Numbered from the stretch's first letter, positions 16,876 to 25,952 are shown. The stretch: DNA of 64,000 nt from Saprospira grandis DSM 2844 (GCF_000275825.1 NZ_JH719942.1:1690993-1754992), one strand, 5' to 3'. Program-made: numbers and translations. The notes: generated by a model from the letters alone, not told the origin.

Positions 16876-18435
16876 CTACAGCTGGCGAAGCAGCTGCGCT
16901 ATATCTACTTTCTCGCTGATGATGCGTTCCACCTCATCAATAGATACTCGTTTCTGCTCTAGGGTGTCGCGGTCGCGAATGGTGACCGTATTGTCCTCCA
17001 AAGTATCAAAGTCGATGGTCACGCAATAAGGCGTACCGATAGCATCTTGGCGGCGGTAGCGGCGGCCAATGGCATCCTTCTCATCGTATTGGCATTGGAA
17101 GCTATATTTTAGGCGATCAAAGACCTCTCTGGCCTTGCTCGTTAGGGCTTCTTTGTTTTTGAGCAAAGGTAAAATCGTACATTTGACGGGGGCCAAAGCG
17201 GGGTGGAGTTTCATGACCGTGCGGCTAGATTCCTTGCCATCGGCATCAGGTACAATATCCTCTTGAAGGGCATCGCTGAGGACCGCTAGGAACATCCGAT
17301 CGCAACCCACAGAAGTCTCGACCACATAAGGTACATAGCTTTCCTTGAGTTCGGGATCAAAATATTGCAACTTCTTGCCAGAGAGCTCTTGGTGGGCCTT
17401 GAGGTCAAAGTCGGTGCGAGAGTGGATGCCCTCTAGCTCGCGGAAGCCAAAGGCGTATTCAAACTCAATATCGGCAGCGGCATTGGCATAATGCGCCAAT
17501 TTTTCGTGATTATGGAAACGGTGGGCCTTTTCTCCGCCAATAATGGCTTGATGCCAGCGAAGGCGCTTTTCTTTCCAGTACTCATAGGCTGCTAGCTCTT
17601 TGCCGGGGCGCACAAAATACTGCATCTCCATTTGTTCAAACTCTCTCATGCGGAAAACAAACTGTCGGGCCACAATCTCGTTGCGGAAAGCCTTACCGAT
17701 CTGTGCAATACCAAAGGGCAACTTTTGGCGAGAGCTATTGAGGACGTTATTAAAATTGACAAAAATACCTTGGGCGGTTTCGGGGCGGAGATACAGATTA
17801 TTGTCGCCCAAAGAGCCTCCCCCTTGGGTAGAGAACATCAGATTAAACTGACGGATATCGGTCCAATTTCCTGTTCCACTAACGGGGCATTTGATTTCTA
17901 GCTCCTCGATGAGGCCTTTAAAGCCGGCAAGATCTTCAGCATTGAGGAAAGCATTCATTCGCTCAATGGCCGAATCAATTTGGCCCTGATATTTTAGGAC
18001 TCTGGGGTTGGTGGCTCTGAACTCCTGTTCATTAAAGGCATCGCCAAAGCGTTTGGCGGCTTTGCGAATTTCCTTAGCGATTTTATTTTCTAATTTGCCG
18101 GCATAAACCTCCTCGATTAGGTGGTCGGCACGGTAGCGTTTTTTAGAGTCCTTATTATCGATCATTGGATCATTAAAGGCATCTACATGGCCAGAAGCCA
18201 CCCAAGTTTGGGGGTGCATAAAGATAGAGGCATCTAGGCCCACAATATTTTCATGAGCTTGCACCATAGCGCGCCACCAATAGTCCTTAATATTTTGGCG
18301 GAGTTGGCTACCGTAGGGGCCGTAATCATAGACGGCATTGAGTCCTCCATAAATATCTGAAGAGGGGTAGACAAATCCATATTCTTTACAGTGGGCCACA
18401 ATTTCCTGCAGGCCAAATTTCTTTACAGTACTCAT
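16876..18435 (-). CDS. glyQS: Glycine--tRNA ligase, homodimeric class II
   Basis: 519 residues, the single-chain type found in Bacteroidota. It charges tRNA-Gly. Class II motifs are visible: YDYGPYGSQLRQNIK (glycine-type N-terminus), QIGKAFRNEI with MREFEQMEMQYF (motif 2) and SVGCDRMFLAVL (motif 3), followed by the anticodon-binding domain (APVKCTILPLL onward). The internal helical insertion (about 95-175) is larger than in bacterial homologues I recall. The gene ends at R6 and is preceded by the SIMPL-like gene at 40 bases, so they may share a transcript. Confidence 0.93.
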   Translation of the reverse strand: MSTVKKFGLQEIVAHCKEYGFVYPSSDIYGGLNAVYDYGPYGSQLRQNIKDYWWRAMVQAHENIVGLDASIFMHPQTWVASGHVDAFNDPMIDNKDSKKRYRADHLIEEVYAGKLENKIAKEIRKAAKRFGDAFNEQEFRATNPRVLKYQGQIDSAIERMNAFLNAEDLAGFKGLIEELEIKCPVSGTGNWTDIRQFNLMFSTQGGGSLGDNNLYLRPETAQGIFVNFNNVLNSSRQKLPFGIAQIGKAFRNEIVARQFVFRMREFEQMEMQYFVRPGKELAAYEYWKEKRLRWHQAIIGGEKAHRFHNHEKLAHYANAAADIEFEYAFGFRELEGIHSRTDFDLKAHQELSGKKLQYFDPELKESYVPYVVETSVGCDRMFLAVLSDALQEDIVPDADGKESSRTVMKLHPALAPVKCTILPLLKNKEALTSKAREVFDRLKYSFQCQYDEKDAIGRRYRRQDAIGTPYCVTIDFDTLEDNTVTIRDRDTLEQKRVSIDEVERIISEKVDIAQLLRQL

Positions 18436-18474
18436 AAGATGTTTTATTCTTTGAGGTCATTTTGCCTCAACTTC

Positions 18475-19545
18475 TTAATTGGTTTCGGGAATAACGGTGG
18501 TATTGGGCTTAGGGCGGCGTGCTTGGGGCCGTTTCTCCTTAGCCTTTTCTACTTTTAGTAGACGCATATCGCCCTGAGGCGTAATCCAAATAAACTCTTT
18601 TTCTTTTTCAATTTTGACTTCTGGGGCTGGTTTTTTCAGTTTAAAAGCAAATTGGATATGGTACATAAACTGTACTGCGGGTTCTTGAATTTCTGGGTTC
18701 AGAATAATTTCAAAATCATTGTAGGGCATGGGTGCATAGTACTGCGTTTGGGCCTTTTCCTGAAGGGCTAGCCGGTTTTTTCCATCTAGTGAAGGGCTAG
18801 AAAAAGCCTGATAGCTGGCATAGCGTTCGGCGGGATAGACAGCGCCTTCGGCCTCGGCCATACGGCGGCTAGCCAGATCCAGTTCTAGGCCTATTTTTTC
18901 TAGCTCAATCATCTCGCGCATCAAATAGGCTAGGGCCTCTTTGCGGAGCTCCTCATAAACGGCGGCGGTATTCTCTACAAAGTACTCCACCTTGGCCAGA
19001 TCATAGATTTCTACTTGGGCCGCAGCCGATACAATGGCCCCTAATTGGGCTGCATTGCGGTAGCTAACATGCACATTTTGCTGCATTTCAAAACCTTTTG
19101 GGACCTCATTATAGGTTTTGGGGCTAAATAGCTTTTTTTCCTCTTCTAGTTCATAGACGGGCACAAAAGAAAGCATATCTAAGTGAATATCTTGCTCAGC
19201 GACACCTAGGGCTTGCAGTTTGCGCTTAAAATTGCGAAAGCGTTCTTGCAGCAGGCGGTCGGTTTCTTCTGCTGTTTTGCCTAGCTGTCGAATATTAAAG
19301 ATGGCTAAATAGCTACTTGCTTTTTGGTTGGAGAGTGCATGGACCTCTAGCAGCACTTCATCATGGCTAAAAAAGCTGGCCCTTGGCAGATCGCCCTCTG
19401 GTTGCAGGAGGGGCGCTTGATAATTGGAGTTGGACTTAGCCTTATAGTTGCCTTTAGAGCGGCGGGCATTGCCTCTTGCCTGGCCAAAAACAAGCCCTTG
19501 GCCCAAAAAGAAGCAGGCCAAAAGGAGGAAGAATGAATAACGCAT
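18475..19545 (-). CDS. Secreted SIMPL-domain (DUF541)-like protein
   Basis: 356 residues with signal peptide (ending LVFGQ). The region about 60-290 has the DUF541 rhythm: AEETDRLLQERFRNFKRKLQALGVAEQDIHLDMLSFVPVY, then a strand with QQNVHVSYRN, then LGAIVSAAAQVEIYDLAKVEYFVEN and a long helix with repeated Glu/Arg. SIMPL proteins are periplasmic or surface proteins of unclear role, some linked to oxidative stress. The C-terminus is Lys/Arg-rich. The family assignment rests on pattern, not on a single invariant motif. Confidence 0.6.
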   Translation of the reverse strand: MRYSFFLLLACFFLGQGLVFGQARGNARRSKGNYKAKSNSNYQAPLLQPEGDLPRASFFSHDEVLLEVHALSNQKASSYLAIFNIRQLGKTAEETDRLLQERFRNFKRKLQALGVAEQDIHLDMLSFVPVYELEEEKKLFSPKTYNEVPKGFEMQQNVHVSYRNAAQLGAIVSAAAQVEIYDLAKVEYFVENTAAVYEELRKEALAYLMREMIELEKIGLELDLASRRMAEAEGAVYPAERYASYQAFSSPSLDGKNRLALQEKAQTQYYAPMPYNDFEIILNPEIQEPAVQFMYHIQFAFKLKKPAPEVKIEKEKEFIWITPQGDMRLLKVEKAKEKRPQARRPKPNTTVIPETN

Positions 19546-19603
19546 GCTTTTCTATATTTTGGGGCAAAAATACAAGGATTTTAGCTGAAAAACTATTTCC
19601 CTC

Positions 19604-20707
19604 CTAAAGACCTTCTAAATTCAACCAATAATGAGTACTTCGCCCTGATGAATCAGCCTTTATTAATAACCCTTTTCCTATTAGATCCTTAATATCCCTT
19701 TGGGCCGTATCTTGAGAAACTTTAGTCATTTTCGCCCATTTGGAGCTACTTAGCTTCCCTTTAAAGGCAGTCAATAGTTTAGTAAGCATTTTATGCTGTC
19801 TATCATTGATTACTGTCAACTTATGTTTCTGCCAAAATTTATGCTTGAGAATAACCTGCGCTATCGCTGCCGAAGAATTCAAAATAGCTTGTTTCAAACA
19901 AGATAAAAACCAGAAAATCCAATCTGTAATATCTTGCCCTCCCTTCTGCGTTTTCTCTAAAATTTGATAATAAGCCTTTCGCTGCTGTTGAATTTCCGTA
20001 GACATGCTATAAAATCGTTGATTAACTCCATCTGCTTTAGAAAGTTGCATATCTGTAATAGCCCTAGCTATACGGCCATTTCCATCATCAAAGGGATGTA
20101 TGGTCACAAACCAAAGATGCGCAATTGCAGCTTTAAGTATTGGATCTATCGGCTGAGAGCCATTAAACCAATTAAAGAAATCTTGCATTTCAACGGCTAA
20201 GCGATCGGCTGAAGGCGCTCTAAAATGCACCCTTTCATGTCCCATAGCACCAGATACTACTTCCATCTCTCCTGTTCGCCACTGCCCTACCTCTATTTTA
20301 TACATTCCACTTCTTCCCGCAGGAAAAAGACAGTTGTGCCAACCAAATAAACGATCTGCATCCAATTCTTTATTCTCCGTTTGGGTGGCATTAAGCATCA
20401 TCTCGACAACTCCATCAACATCTCGAGGAATATGCACTAAACCAGATTGCTCCAGCCCTAACTTTACAGCAATCGAAGAACGAACTTGTTCTTCATCCAA
20501 TATTTCTCCTTCTATTTCAGAAGAATGCATGACATCAAAGATTAAGGTTTCTAGGTTTGCTTGCCCTTGCAACTCAAAACCTAGTAGTTCTACTTTACCG
20601 ATAAGACGCCCCTGTAAATGACGCACCTCACTCAATAAAGATATCAAGCGGCTATCATCCCAAACAAAGTCTGTCCAATTCTCTTTGTAATGAATATATC
20701 GAGTCAT
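19604..20707 (-). CDS. Fic-domain adenylyltransferase with inhibitory helix and C-terminal winged helix
   Basis: About 367 residues from the ATG at 20707 (a TTG 18 bases upstream is also in frame but less likely). The catalytic loop is HPFDDGNGRI (about 204-213), the complete Fic motif, so AMP transfer from ATP to a protein hydroxyl is likely. The N-terminal SSEIEG (about 62-67) fits the (S/T)xxxE(G/N) inhibitory helix, making it self-inhibited. The last 60 residues look like a winged helix. Bases are visibly more AT-rich than in flanking genes, suggesting transfer. Confidence 0.92.
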   Translation of the reverse strand: MTRYIHYKENWTDFVWDDSRLISLLSEVRHLQGRLIGKVELLGFELQGQANLETLIFDVMHSSEIEGEILDEEQVRSSIAVKLGLEQSGLVHIPRDVDGVVEMMLNATQTENKELDADRLFGWHNCLFPAGRSGMYKIEVGQWRTGEMEVVSGAMGHERVHFRAPSADRLAVEMQDFFNWFNGSQPIDPILKAAIAHLWFVTIHPFDDGNGRIARAITDMQLSKADGVNQRFYSMSTEIQQQRKAYYQILEKTQKGGQDITDWIFWFLSCLKQAILNSSAAIAQVILKHKFWQKHKLTVINDRQHKMLTKLLTAFKGKLSSSKWAKMTKVSQDTAQRDIKDLIGKGLLIKADSSGRSTHYWLNLEGL

Positions 20708-20747
20708 AAGTAAGCATTTTATCAATTATGCCCCGAATATACCACTT

Positions 20748-20772
20748 AATCGCCGCATATTTTGCGGCGATT
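20748..20772. terminator. 10-bp perfect hairpin between Fic and ABC permease genes
   Basis: AATCGCCGCA and TGCGGCGATT around a 5-base loop. No T-run on the minus strand; five or more T follow on + only after 7 bases. May block read-through. Confidence 0.4.
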
Positions 20773-20799
20773 AGGCCCTTTTTTCGCCGCAAAGCCCAA

Positions 20800-21987
20800 T
20801 TAGGCCCCAAAACGGGCCAATTTCTGCCGCAGCAGGGCAAAATTCAAGCGGGCCAAGAGCAAGGCCCAAAACAGGCTGCTCAACTGGACCAACAGCAAGG
20901 GGCCAAGCGTTAATTTTCTAGCCAAAAGGGCCTTGAAAAAATACAGCTGATTAGCCAAAGGCAAAATGGCCTTTCCCCAGCTCAGCCCAGCCGTACTAAA
21001 GGTTAACAGGACAAATAAAAGCAAAACCAAGAGCAGCAAAAAAGCAAAGGTCCAGCCACCCAACTTCTTGAGCAATAAGTACAAATTGAGCCAAAAGAAG
21101 GCCGAAATGCCCAAAGAAAGCCCCATTCCCCAAAGCCGAGCGCTAGGCAAGAGTTCTCTAAACTGAATAATCAGGATATCGGCTAGGCCTTCTTGCTCTT
21201 GGCCCAAGGCCAAAGCAAAACCCAACAAAGCCAAAGCCATAATTAGCCAGAGATATAGGGTTCCTAGCAACTGCATGGCTCCATAAGTTTGCCCCAAAGG
21301 TTGCCGCAATTGTTGTAGACTTCCCCAAGGCGCGCCGCCAAAAAGCAAAGGGTTCATTTGAGCGAGGCCCAAGAGGAGCAAAGCCAAAAAGCCTAGGGCA
21401 AAAAGCAGGGCTAAGCTCCTCCTTATCTGCCGAAAGATTTGCCGAATTTGGTCCATCTGGTTGCTTTGATTGCGCTCATTTAGCTCAATTGGGCGGCTAG
21501 CCGTAGGCGGCAAATTGGCTGCAGCCAAATTCTTCTCTACCCAATAGTTTTCATAATCTTTAAGCAGCTCCTTAAAGGGCCCCAAGGCCGCTGGCCGGCC
21601 CGAGCTATAATAATACAACTGCAATTCTACGGCTTCGCCCCGCAACAAACTGCTGTCCATATCATCGGCTAAAGCCAAAGCGAGATCCAGTTTTCCCTTT
21701 TTTAAGGCGGCTAAAGCTTCTTTTTGGTCCAAGCTATCAATTAGCGAGAAGTTGAGGTGTAGATCTAGCCCTTCTCTCAGCTCGGGGGCGGCGGCGGTAT
21801 CGCTCAGCCAAGCAATTTGATAAACCTCTTGACTTTGGGCGGCTAATTGTTTTTTTGCCTGCTCCGCCAATTGGTCCACAAAAATGGGAAAGCCCAAAAA
21901 AGGCAGACAAAAAGCCAGTAAAAACAGGGCATACAGCTTCCAGCGGCCCAATAAATTCAGGCCATAGCTCCATAAAATATATAGCAT
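20800..21987 (-). CDS. ABC-2-type transporter permease
   Basis: 395 residues. One transmembrane helix at the N-terminus, then a large soluble periplasmic domain (about 35-195), then five or six helices, the layout of ABC-2/NatB-like permeases. The ATG overlaps the stop of the upstream ATPase gene (TAATG), so the two are translationally coupled. It is rich in Leu, Ala and Gln, with GGCC-rich codons. The substrate is unknown. Its only apparent ATPase partner lacks the ATP-binding Lys, see that entry. Confidence 0.8.
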   Translation of the reverse strand: MLYILWSYGLNLLGRWKLYALFLLAFCLPFLGFPIFVDQLAEQAKKQLAAQSQEVYQIAWLSDTAAAPELREGLDLHLNFSLIDSLDQKEALAALKKGKLDLALALADDMDSSLLRGEAVELQLYYYSSGRPAALGPFKELLKDYENYWVEKNLAAANLPPTASRPIELNERNQSNQMDQIRQIFRQIRRSLALLFALGFLALLLLGLAQMNPLLFGGAPWGSLQQLRQPLGQTYGAMQLLGTLYLWLIMALALLGFALALGQEQEGLADILIIQFRELLPSARLWGMGLSLGISAFFWLNLYLLLKKLGGWTFAFLLLLVLLLFVLLTFSTAGLSWGKAILPLANQLYFFKALLARKLTLGPLLLVQLSSLFWALLLARLNFALLRQKLARFGA

Positions 21988-22655
21988 TAGTCGGGGTAAT
22001 TTTGGCGGTCAAAAATAGCTTGTTCTGGGGGGAGTTTGGAGAGGGGCAGCAGCTCTCCTTTTCGCCAAAGCCACTGTTCTTCTGGCCCAAAAAGGACTTG
22101 GCTATCGCTTTGGCTGCTCCAGAGCAGGAGGCCATAATGCTGCTTTTTGGCCAGCTCTAGCAGTTGTAAAATGGGCCAGGCTTCGGCGGGGCTCAACTGG
22201 GCAAATGGGCGCTCCAACAAATACCAACTCACGCCTCTTTGCAGGCCCAAAACGATTTGCAGGGCCCATTTTTGGCCCTCGGTCAATTGGTCCATTTTAC
22301 GATTGGGCGCCAGGCCCCATTCCTCCAAACGATGGGCGGCCCAAGGGCGAAGTCCTTCTAATCGGGCCCAAAACCGTAGGCTCTTCATCACGGTTTTTTC
22401 TGGACCAAAATCAAAGTGGCTATACAAATGCTGAAAGGCCCATCGTCGGTGCGCCAAGCTCTGGCTGCCCTCCCATAAAATCTCGCCCTGCTGTGTTTTT
22501 CGGCTGCCCTGCAGCAGCTCCAAAAAGGCCCTTAATTCGGGAGCTTGGGCATTGCCCAGCAGCAAATATTGGCCTTTTGGCCAGGCGATACCGTCCATCT
22601 TCAGTCGGGGGCCTTTGGGCCCCAGGCGATAATCTAGCGCCTTTATTTCTAGCAT
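21987..22655 (-). CDS. Degenerate ABC-type ATPase subunit
   Basis: 222 residues from the ATG at 22655; the frame runs further upstream only through repeat R7. The length and layout fit an ABC ATPase, but key residues are missing: the Walker A position reads LLLGNAQAPEL (about 31-41) without the GKS/T, the signature reads LTEGQ (124-128) rather than LSGGQ, Walker B reads LLERP (146-150) with Glu in place of Asp-Glu, and the switch His is absent (WSSQSDSQ). It likely cannot hydrolyse ATP. It may be a structural partner, bind another ATPase, or be decaying. Confidence 0.72.
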   Translation of the reverse strand: MLEIKALDYRLGPKGPRLKMDGIAWPKGQYLLLGNAQAPELRAFLELLQGSRKTQQGEILWEGSQSLAHRRWAFQHLYSHFDFGPEKTVMKSLRFWARLEGLRPWAAHRLEEWGLAPNRKMDQLTEGQKWALQIVLGLQRGVSWYLLERPFAQLSPAEAWPILQLLELAKKQHYGLLLWSSQSDSQVLFGPEEQWLWRKGELLPLSKLPPEQAIFDRQNYPD

Positions 22656-22675
22656 ATTTCTTCTTATTTTTTTGA

Positions 22676-22799
22676 TTTGGGGCCCCCGCAGCTTTGCTGC
22701 GGCGCTATGCTTCGCCGCTCGCAGGTCTGCTCGGCCCTGCAGCCGCCTTTGGCGGCTTTGGTCTGGCCCTTTGGGCCACGGCTGCGCAGCGCTGGGCCG
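22676..22799 (+). repeat. Bracketing repeat R7 (divergent type A, head left)
   Basis: Head GGGGCCCCCGC, core CTCGCAGGTCTGCTCGGCC intact, tail changed to GCAGCGCTGGGCC. Slot 1 GCAGCTTTGCTGC, slot 2 GCCGCCTTTGGCGGC. Paired with R8, 60 bases between tails. Confidence 0.85.
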
Positions 22800-22860
22800 C
22801 TCATCCTTTATTTTCACTTTGGGCATTTTGTTTCCAGCCCTTTGGTCCAACTGCGTCTAG

Positions 22861-23017
22861 AGGCGGCGCAGCCGCCGGCTTAGGGATGGATAGGGGTGGC
22901 CCGCAGGGCCAGACCGAGCTTTTTGAGCAAAGCGAAAAAAGCGAAGGGCCGAGCAGGCCTGCGAGCCCCGGCACAGCCCGACCCAAGGCCTGGAGGGCCG
23001 AAGGGGAAGCCCCAAAA
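22861..23017 (-). repeat. Bracketing repeat R8 (type B, head right)
   Basis: Tail with a GGCGGCGCAGCCGCC hairpin and a terminal TCTAGACGC-type end (read in reverse), GGCTTAGGGATGG, GGGCCGAGCAGGCCTGCGAGCC, CAGCCCGACCC, GAAGCCCC. Slot 2 is the TTTTTTCGCTTTGCTCAAAA form. It lies in the leader of the PQQ-propeller gene. Confidence 0.88.
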
Positions 23018-23088
23018 TAATCATCACAAACAGGAAAATAGTTAGTATTTTGCGAATCGAATTGATTCTTAGTATAAAAAATAACGAA

Positions 23089-24774
23089 ATGCGTTCCCCT
23101 TTAGCCATTATTTTGGGCCTTGGCGGCCTTGCTGCAGCAGCCTATTTTATGGACCTACCCGCCTACTTTGTACAAAACAAAGAAGTGATTAGTACGCCAG
23201 ATAGCAGCGGCATAGATAGTCTGCCCGCCCCCCTTTTTCCCGACCCCAACCGCATTAACTTTGTGGATGAAGAGGGCGATAGCTTCTCGATTGAATTGGT
23301 CAACTCTACTTATTTGAGCAATGAGCGGCGGAATTATTATGGCGATAGTTTGCCCGACAAACTAGACATCATTTGGCAGCTCACTTTAGGTTCTGGAAAA
23401 ACCCAGGTTGGGCGCACCATTAAGAACTGGAGTGGAGCGGGTTGGACCGGCCAGCCCTTGATTGTGATTGAAAATGGCAAAAAATATATTATTCAGGGCG
23501 CCTTTGACCATCGGCTTAAAAAGATTGACTATGAAACGGGGGAAGTGCTTTGGCAGTACCGTTTTGATGATGTGGTAAAGGGAACTGGCAGTCTTTGGAT
23601 CAACCACAATGCAGATTCGCTTAAGGATCGGGTTTTGGTTTTGCAAGGGACCAGAGCGGGCGGCAAGCTCAATGCTCCCATTGTAGATTGTTATCGGGCC
23701 ATTTCTTATTTTACGGGAGAAGAGCGTTGGCGAGTAAACTCGCCCAGAACCCGTTGTTATAGCCGAGATGTAGATGGTTCGGCCTTAATTATTAACGACA
23801 CCGCCTATTTGCCCTTAGAGACCAGTATTTTCACTGTTTTCAATCCAGACCCCAAGGCGGCAAAAATGAAAGACGGGCTTTTGCAGCCTGAATTTTATCG
23901 TTTTCAGGACACCTTATACCGGGACATTGATGCTAGCGTACATGGGGGCAATGTAGTTTCGGAGGCCTCTCCAGTTCGTTTGAGAGACCACATTTATCTG
24001 GCTTCTGGATCGGGCCGAGTTTGGGGCTACAACATGAAAAAACCGGGCATGGATTGGGAATACTTCATTGGGTCGGACATTGATGGCTCGCCCGTAGTGA
24101 CCGATGATAGTTGTCTTTTAATTTCAGTAGAAAAGCAATACATCAAGGGGCAGGGGGGAATTCTCAAGCTAGACCCCAGCAAAAAGCCCGAAGAAGCCAC
24201 CCTTTGGTACATGCCCGTAAAAAACCGTCGGTTTGTGGGTTGGTTAGGAGGGGTTATTGGGACTGCGGCCACCAATGAAGCGACTCGAGTAGAGGGGCAT
24301 CCGCATATTGGGGCCACCATTGGCATTGATGGCTACACCTACTTTTTTGACCTCAACAAGCTCGACAGCCAAAAAGTCACCCTTTTTGATGGCGAGCGCA
24401 AGGTAGCCACGCCCAAAGTCTATTACAAACATCGGACGGGGCCGGCCATTGCGAGTCCGATTATTATTGGCAATCGGGCGGCGGTGCCCACCTATCAGGG
24501 CTTCTACCTCTTTGAATTTGACAAAGAGATGAACTTCAAGCTGCTCGACAAGCAAGAATTTAGTGCCGAAGCGACTCCATTTGTGGACCAGGGGCGTATT
24601 TTCATTGCTTCTAGAGATGGTAACCTTTATTGTTTGGGCCGTAGTGATGCGCCCACAAAGCGGGTCAACTCCATTTATGGCAAAACAGAGGTTAATCCGA
24701 GAAACGGCAAGCTCAAGCGTTATTGGAAAGGCGAGCTACAGCCCTTAGAAGGAACAAAAGAGGGGCAGAAATAA
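23089..24774 (+). CDS. PQQ-like beta-propeller protein, membrane-anchored
   Basis: 561 residues from the ATG at 23089 (an upstream in-frame TTG is a poorer start). A single N-terminal hydrophobic helix (about 5-25) with no clear cleavage site suggests a membrane anchor with the propeller outside. Blades show the PQQ repeat phrases KKIDYETGEVLWQYRF, LASGSGRVWGYNMKK, DGSPVVTDDS and IASRDGNLYCLG. The same fold is used by BamB and by quinoprotein enzymes; no catalytic Asp/metal set is obvious, so a binding role is more likely. A small membrane-protein gene follows at 60 bases. Confidence 0.83.
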   Translation: MRSPLAIILGLGGLAAAAYFMDLPAYFVQNKEVISTPDSSGIDSLPAPLFPDPNRINFVDEEGDSFSIELVNSTYLSNERRNYYGDSLPDKLDIIWQLTLGSGKTQVGRTIKNWSGAGWTGQPLIVIENGKKYIIQGAFDHRLKKIDYETGEVLWQYRFDDVVKGTGSLWINHNADSLKDRVLVLQGTRAGGKLNAPIVDCYRAISYFTGEERWRVNSPRTRCYSRDVDGSALIINDTAYLPLETSIFTVFNPDPKAAKMKDGLLQPEFYRFQDTLYRDIDASVHGGNVVSEASPVRLRDHIYLASGSGRVWGYNMKKPGMDWEYFIGSDIDGSPVVTDDSCLLISVEKQYIKGQGGILKLDPSKKPEEATLWYMPVKNRRFVGWLGGVIGTAATNEATRVEGHPHIGATIGIDGYTYFFDLNKLDSQKVTLFDGERKVATPKVYYKHRTGPAIASPIIIGNRAAVPTYQGFYLFEFDKEMNFKLLDKQEFSAEATPFVDQGRIFIASRDGNLYCLGRSDAPTKRVNSIYGKTEVNPRNGKLKRYWKGELQPLEGTKEGQK

Positions 24775-24834
24775 GTTGTTTTTTTGTATTATAGAAGATG
24801 GACCATTTTGATGAACTAAAAAAGACAGAATTCT

Positions 24835-25251
24835 ATGTTTCTATTAGCTTTAGCGGGGATTGTTTCTGGCCTTTTGGCGGCCTCTAATTTTGTCATTGAG
24901 CGTTTGCCCGATGCCAAGGATTTGATCGAAAAGATAAGTCCTTACCAGGCTATGATTGGCTTAGTTGCCCTTATCTTGGCCGCCCTTCGATTATTCAGTC
25001 TATTTGGCGGCAATAGTCAAGTCTCGATTCTTAGCTATATGATGGCTTTGGGTTGTGTAGTTGCTACTATTGTTGTGGGTTTTTTGCTTAGTTACCCCAT
25101 GATCAATAAATTTATTGCCGAGCAAGATGAAACTGGAAATGCCAAAGAAAAGGCGGAAATGCTTCGTAAGAAGTTAGCGCCTTACCAAGTCACAGCTGGC
25201 TTAGTGAGTATGGGGACTGGCGTCTATTTATTGCTAGCAAGCATCCTCTAA
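24835..25251 (+). CDS. Small four-helix membrane protein with internal repeat
   Basis: 138 residues and about four hydrophobic segments. The phrases ISPYQAMIGLVALILA (about 39) and LAPYQVTAGLVSMGTG (about 116) are an internal duplication: each half is a helical hairpin with PYQ at its entrance. No known family recognised. It lies between the propeller gene and a DinB-like gene in the same direction, closed by a palindrome. Confidence 0.7.
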   Translation: MFLLALAGIVSGLLAASNFVIERLPDAKDLIEKISPYQAMIGLVALILAALRLFSLFGGNSQVSILSYMMALGCVVATIVVGFLLSYPMINKFIAEQDETGNAKEKAEMLRKKLAPYQVTAGLVSMGTGVYLLLASIL

Positions 25252-25269
25252 TTGCTTTTGGGCCATGGC

Positions 25270-25295
25270 AGGTCTTTGCCCTAGGGCAAAGACCT
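25270..25295. terminator. 26-base perfect palindrome after the small membrane protein
   Basis: AGGTCTTTGCCCTAGGGCAA and on to AGACCT forms a 13-bp uninterrupted dyad. There is no proper T-run, so it is either a weak terminator or a protein-binding dyad. Confidence 0.4.
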
Positions 25296-25310
25296 ATTTA
25301 ACAACTAGTT

Positions 25311-25898
25311 ATGAAAAAGAAAACACAGAAAGAGCTTCTACAAGAACTAGATCGGTTAATGAGGCGACTATCAGAGATTGTAGAGCGGGATTTTGCGCCC
25401 CTCAGTCCGCAGCAATTTAACTGGAAGCCCAGCCCTAAAAGCTGGAGTATTGGTGAATGCTTGGACCATCTCAATATTATTTCGGCCTATTATGTCGGGC
25501 CATTGGATCAGCTCCTCAAGAAGGGGCGCAAGGCCAAAAAGCCCAAAGCAGAATACTACAAAGCTGGGATTTTGGGCCGTCGTTTTCTGCAGGGCGTACG
25601 GCTCAATGAAGACAACCAGCTAGGGGTAAAGATGAAAAGCCCTAAAGCCTATCAGCCTAGTCAAAGCCAATATGTGCCGGCGAGTATTATTCAACGCTAT
25701 TTGGCCGATCAGGAGCAGTTTCGCGACTTTTTGGCCGATGCCCAAGCCTTAGACATCAACCGTTATAAATTGGGCATTGCCATTTTGCCTTTGATTAAGC
25801 TTCGTTTGGGGGATATGCTTCGTTTTTTAATTTACCATAATGAGCGGCATATTGTACAGGCCCAAAGGGTCCAACATCAGGCCGCTTTTCCGCATTAA
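25311..25898 (+). CDS. DinB-like four-helix-bundle metalloprotein
   Basis: 195 residues. Motifs: WSIGECLDHLNI (first metal His) and FLIYHNERHIVQAQRV (HxxxH near the end), the three-His metal site of the DinB/YfiT superfamily. Superfamily members include thiol-dependent hydrolases and transferases; this one has no recognisable subgroup. The N-terminal helix before the WKPSPKSW phrase is usual for the branch found in Bacteroidota. A strong terminator follows. Confidence 0.8.
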   Translation: MKKKTQKELLQELDRLMRRLSEIVERDFAPLSPQQFNWKPSPKSWSIGECLDHLNIISAYYVGPLDQLLKKGRKAKKPKAEYYKAGILGRRFLQGVRLNEDNQLGVKMKSPKAYQPSQSQYVPASIIQRYLADQEQFRDFLADAQALDINRYKLGIAILPLIKLRLGDMLRFLIYHNERHIVQAQRVQHQAAFPH

Positions 25899-25912
25899 GG
25901 TTATTGCCTAAA

Positions 25913-25946
25913 AAAGGCCAGCTAGATGATCATCTAGCTGGCCTTT
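25913..25946. terminator. Bidirectional terminator, 34-base perfect palindrome
   Basis: A 17-bp dyad centred on GATGATCATC with A-run before and T-rich run after, between convergent genes. Confidence 0.9.
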
Positions 25947-25952
25947 GACTTT

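Noticed and set aside
22656-22850. Upstream extension of the degenerate ATPase gene (65 residues)
   Set aside because: This part is the reverse translation of repeat R7; the ATG at 22655 gives a normal ABC start.
22694-23020. Long open frames across repeats R7 and R8 and similar frames in other copies
   Set aside because: The G/C-rich repeats are open in several frames on both strands; the same peptide phrases recur at every copy, as expected from repeats and not genes.
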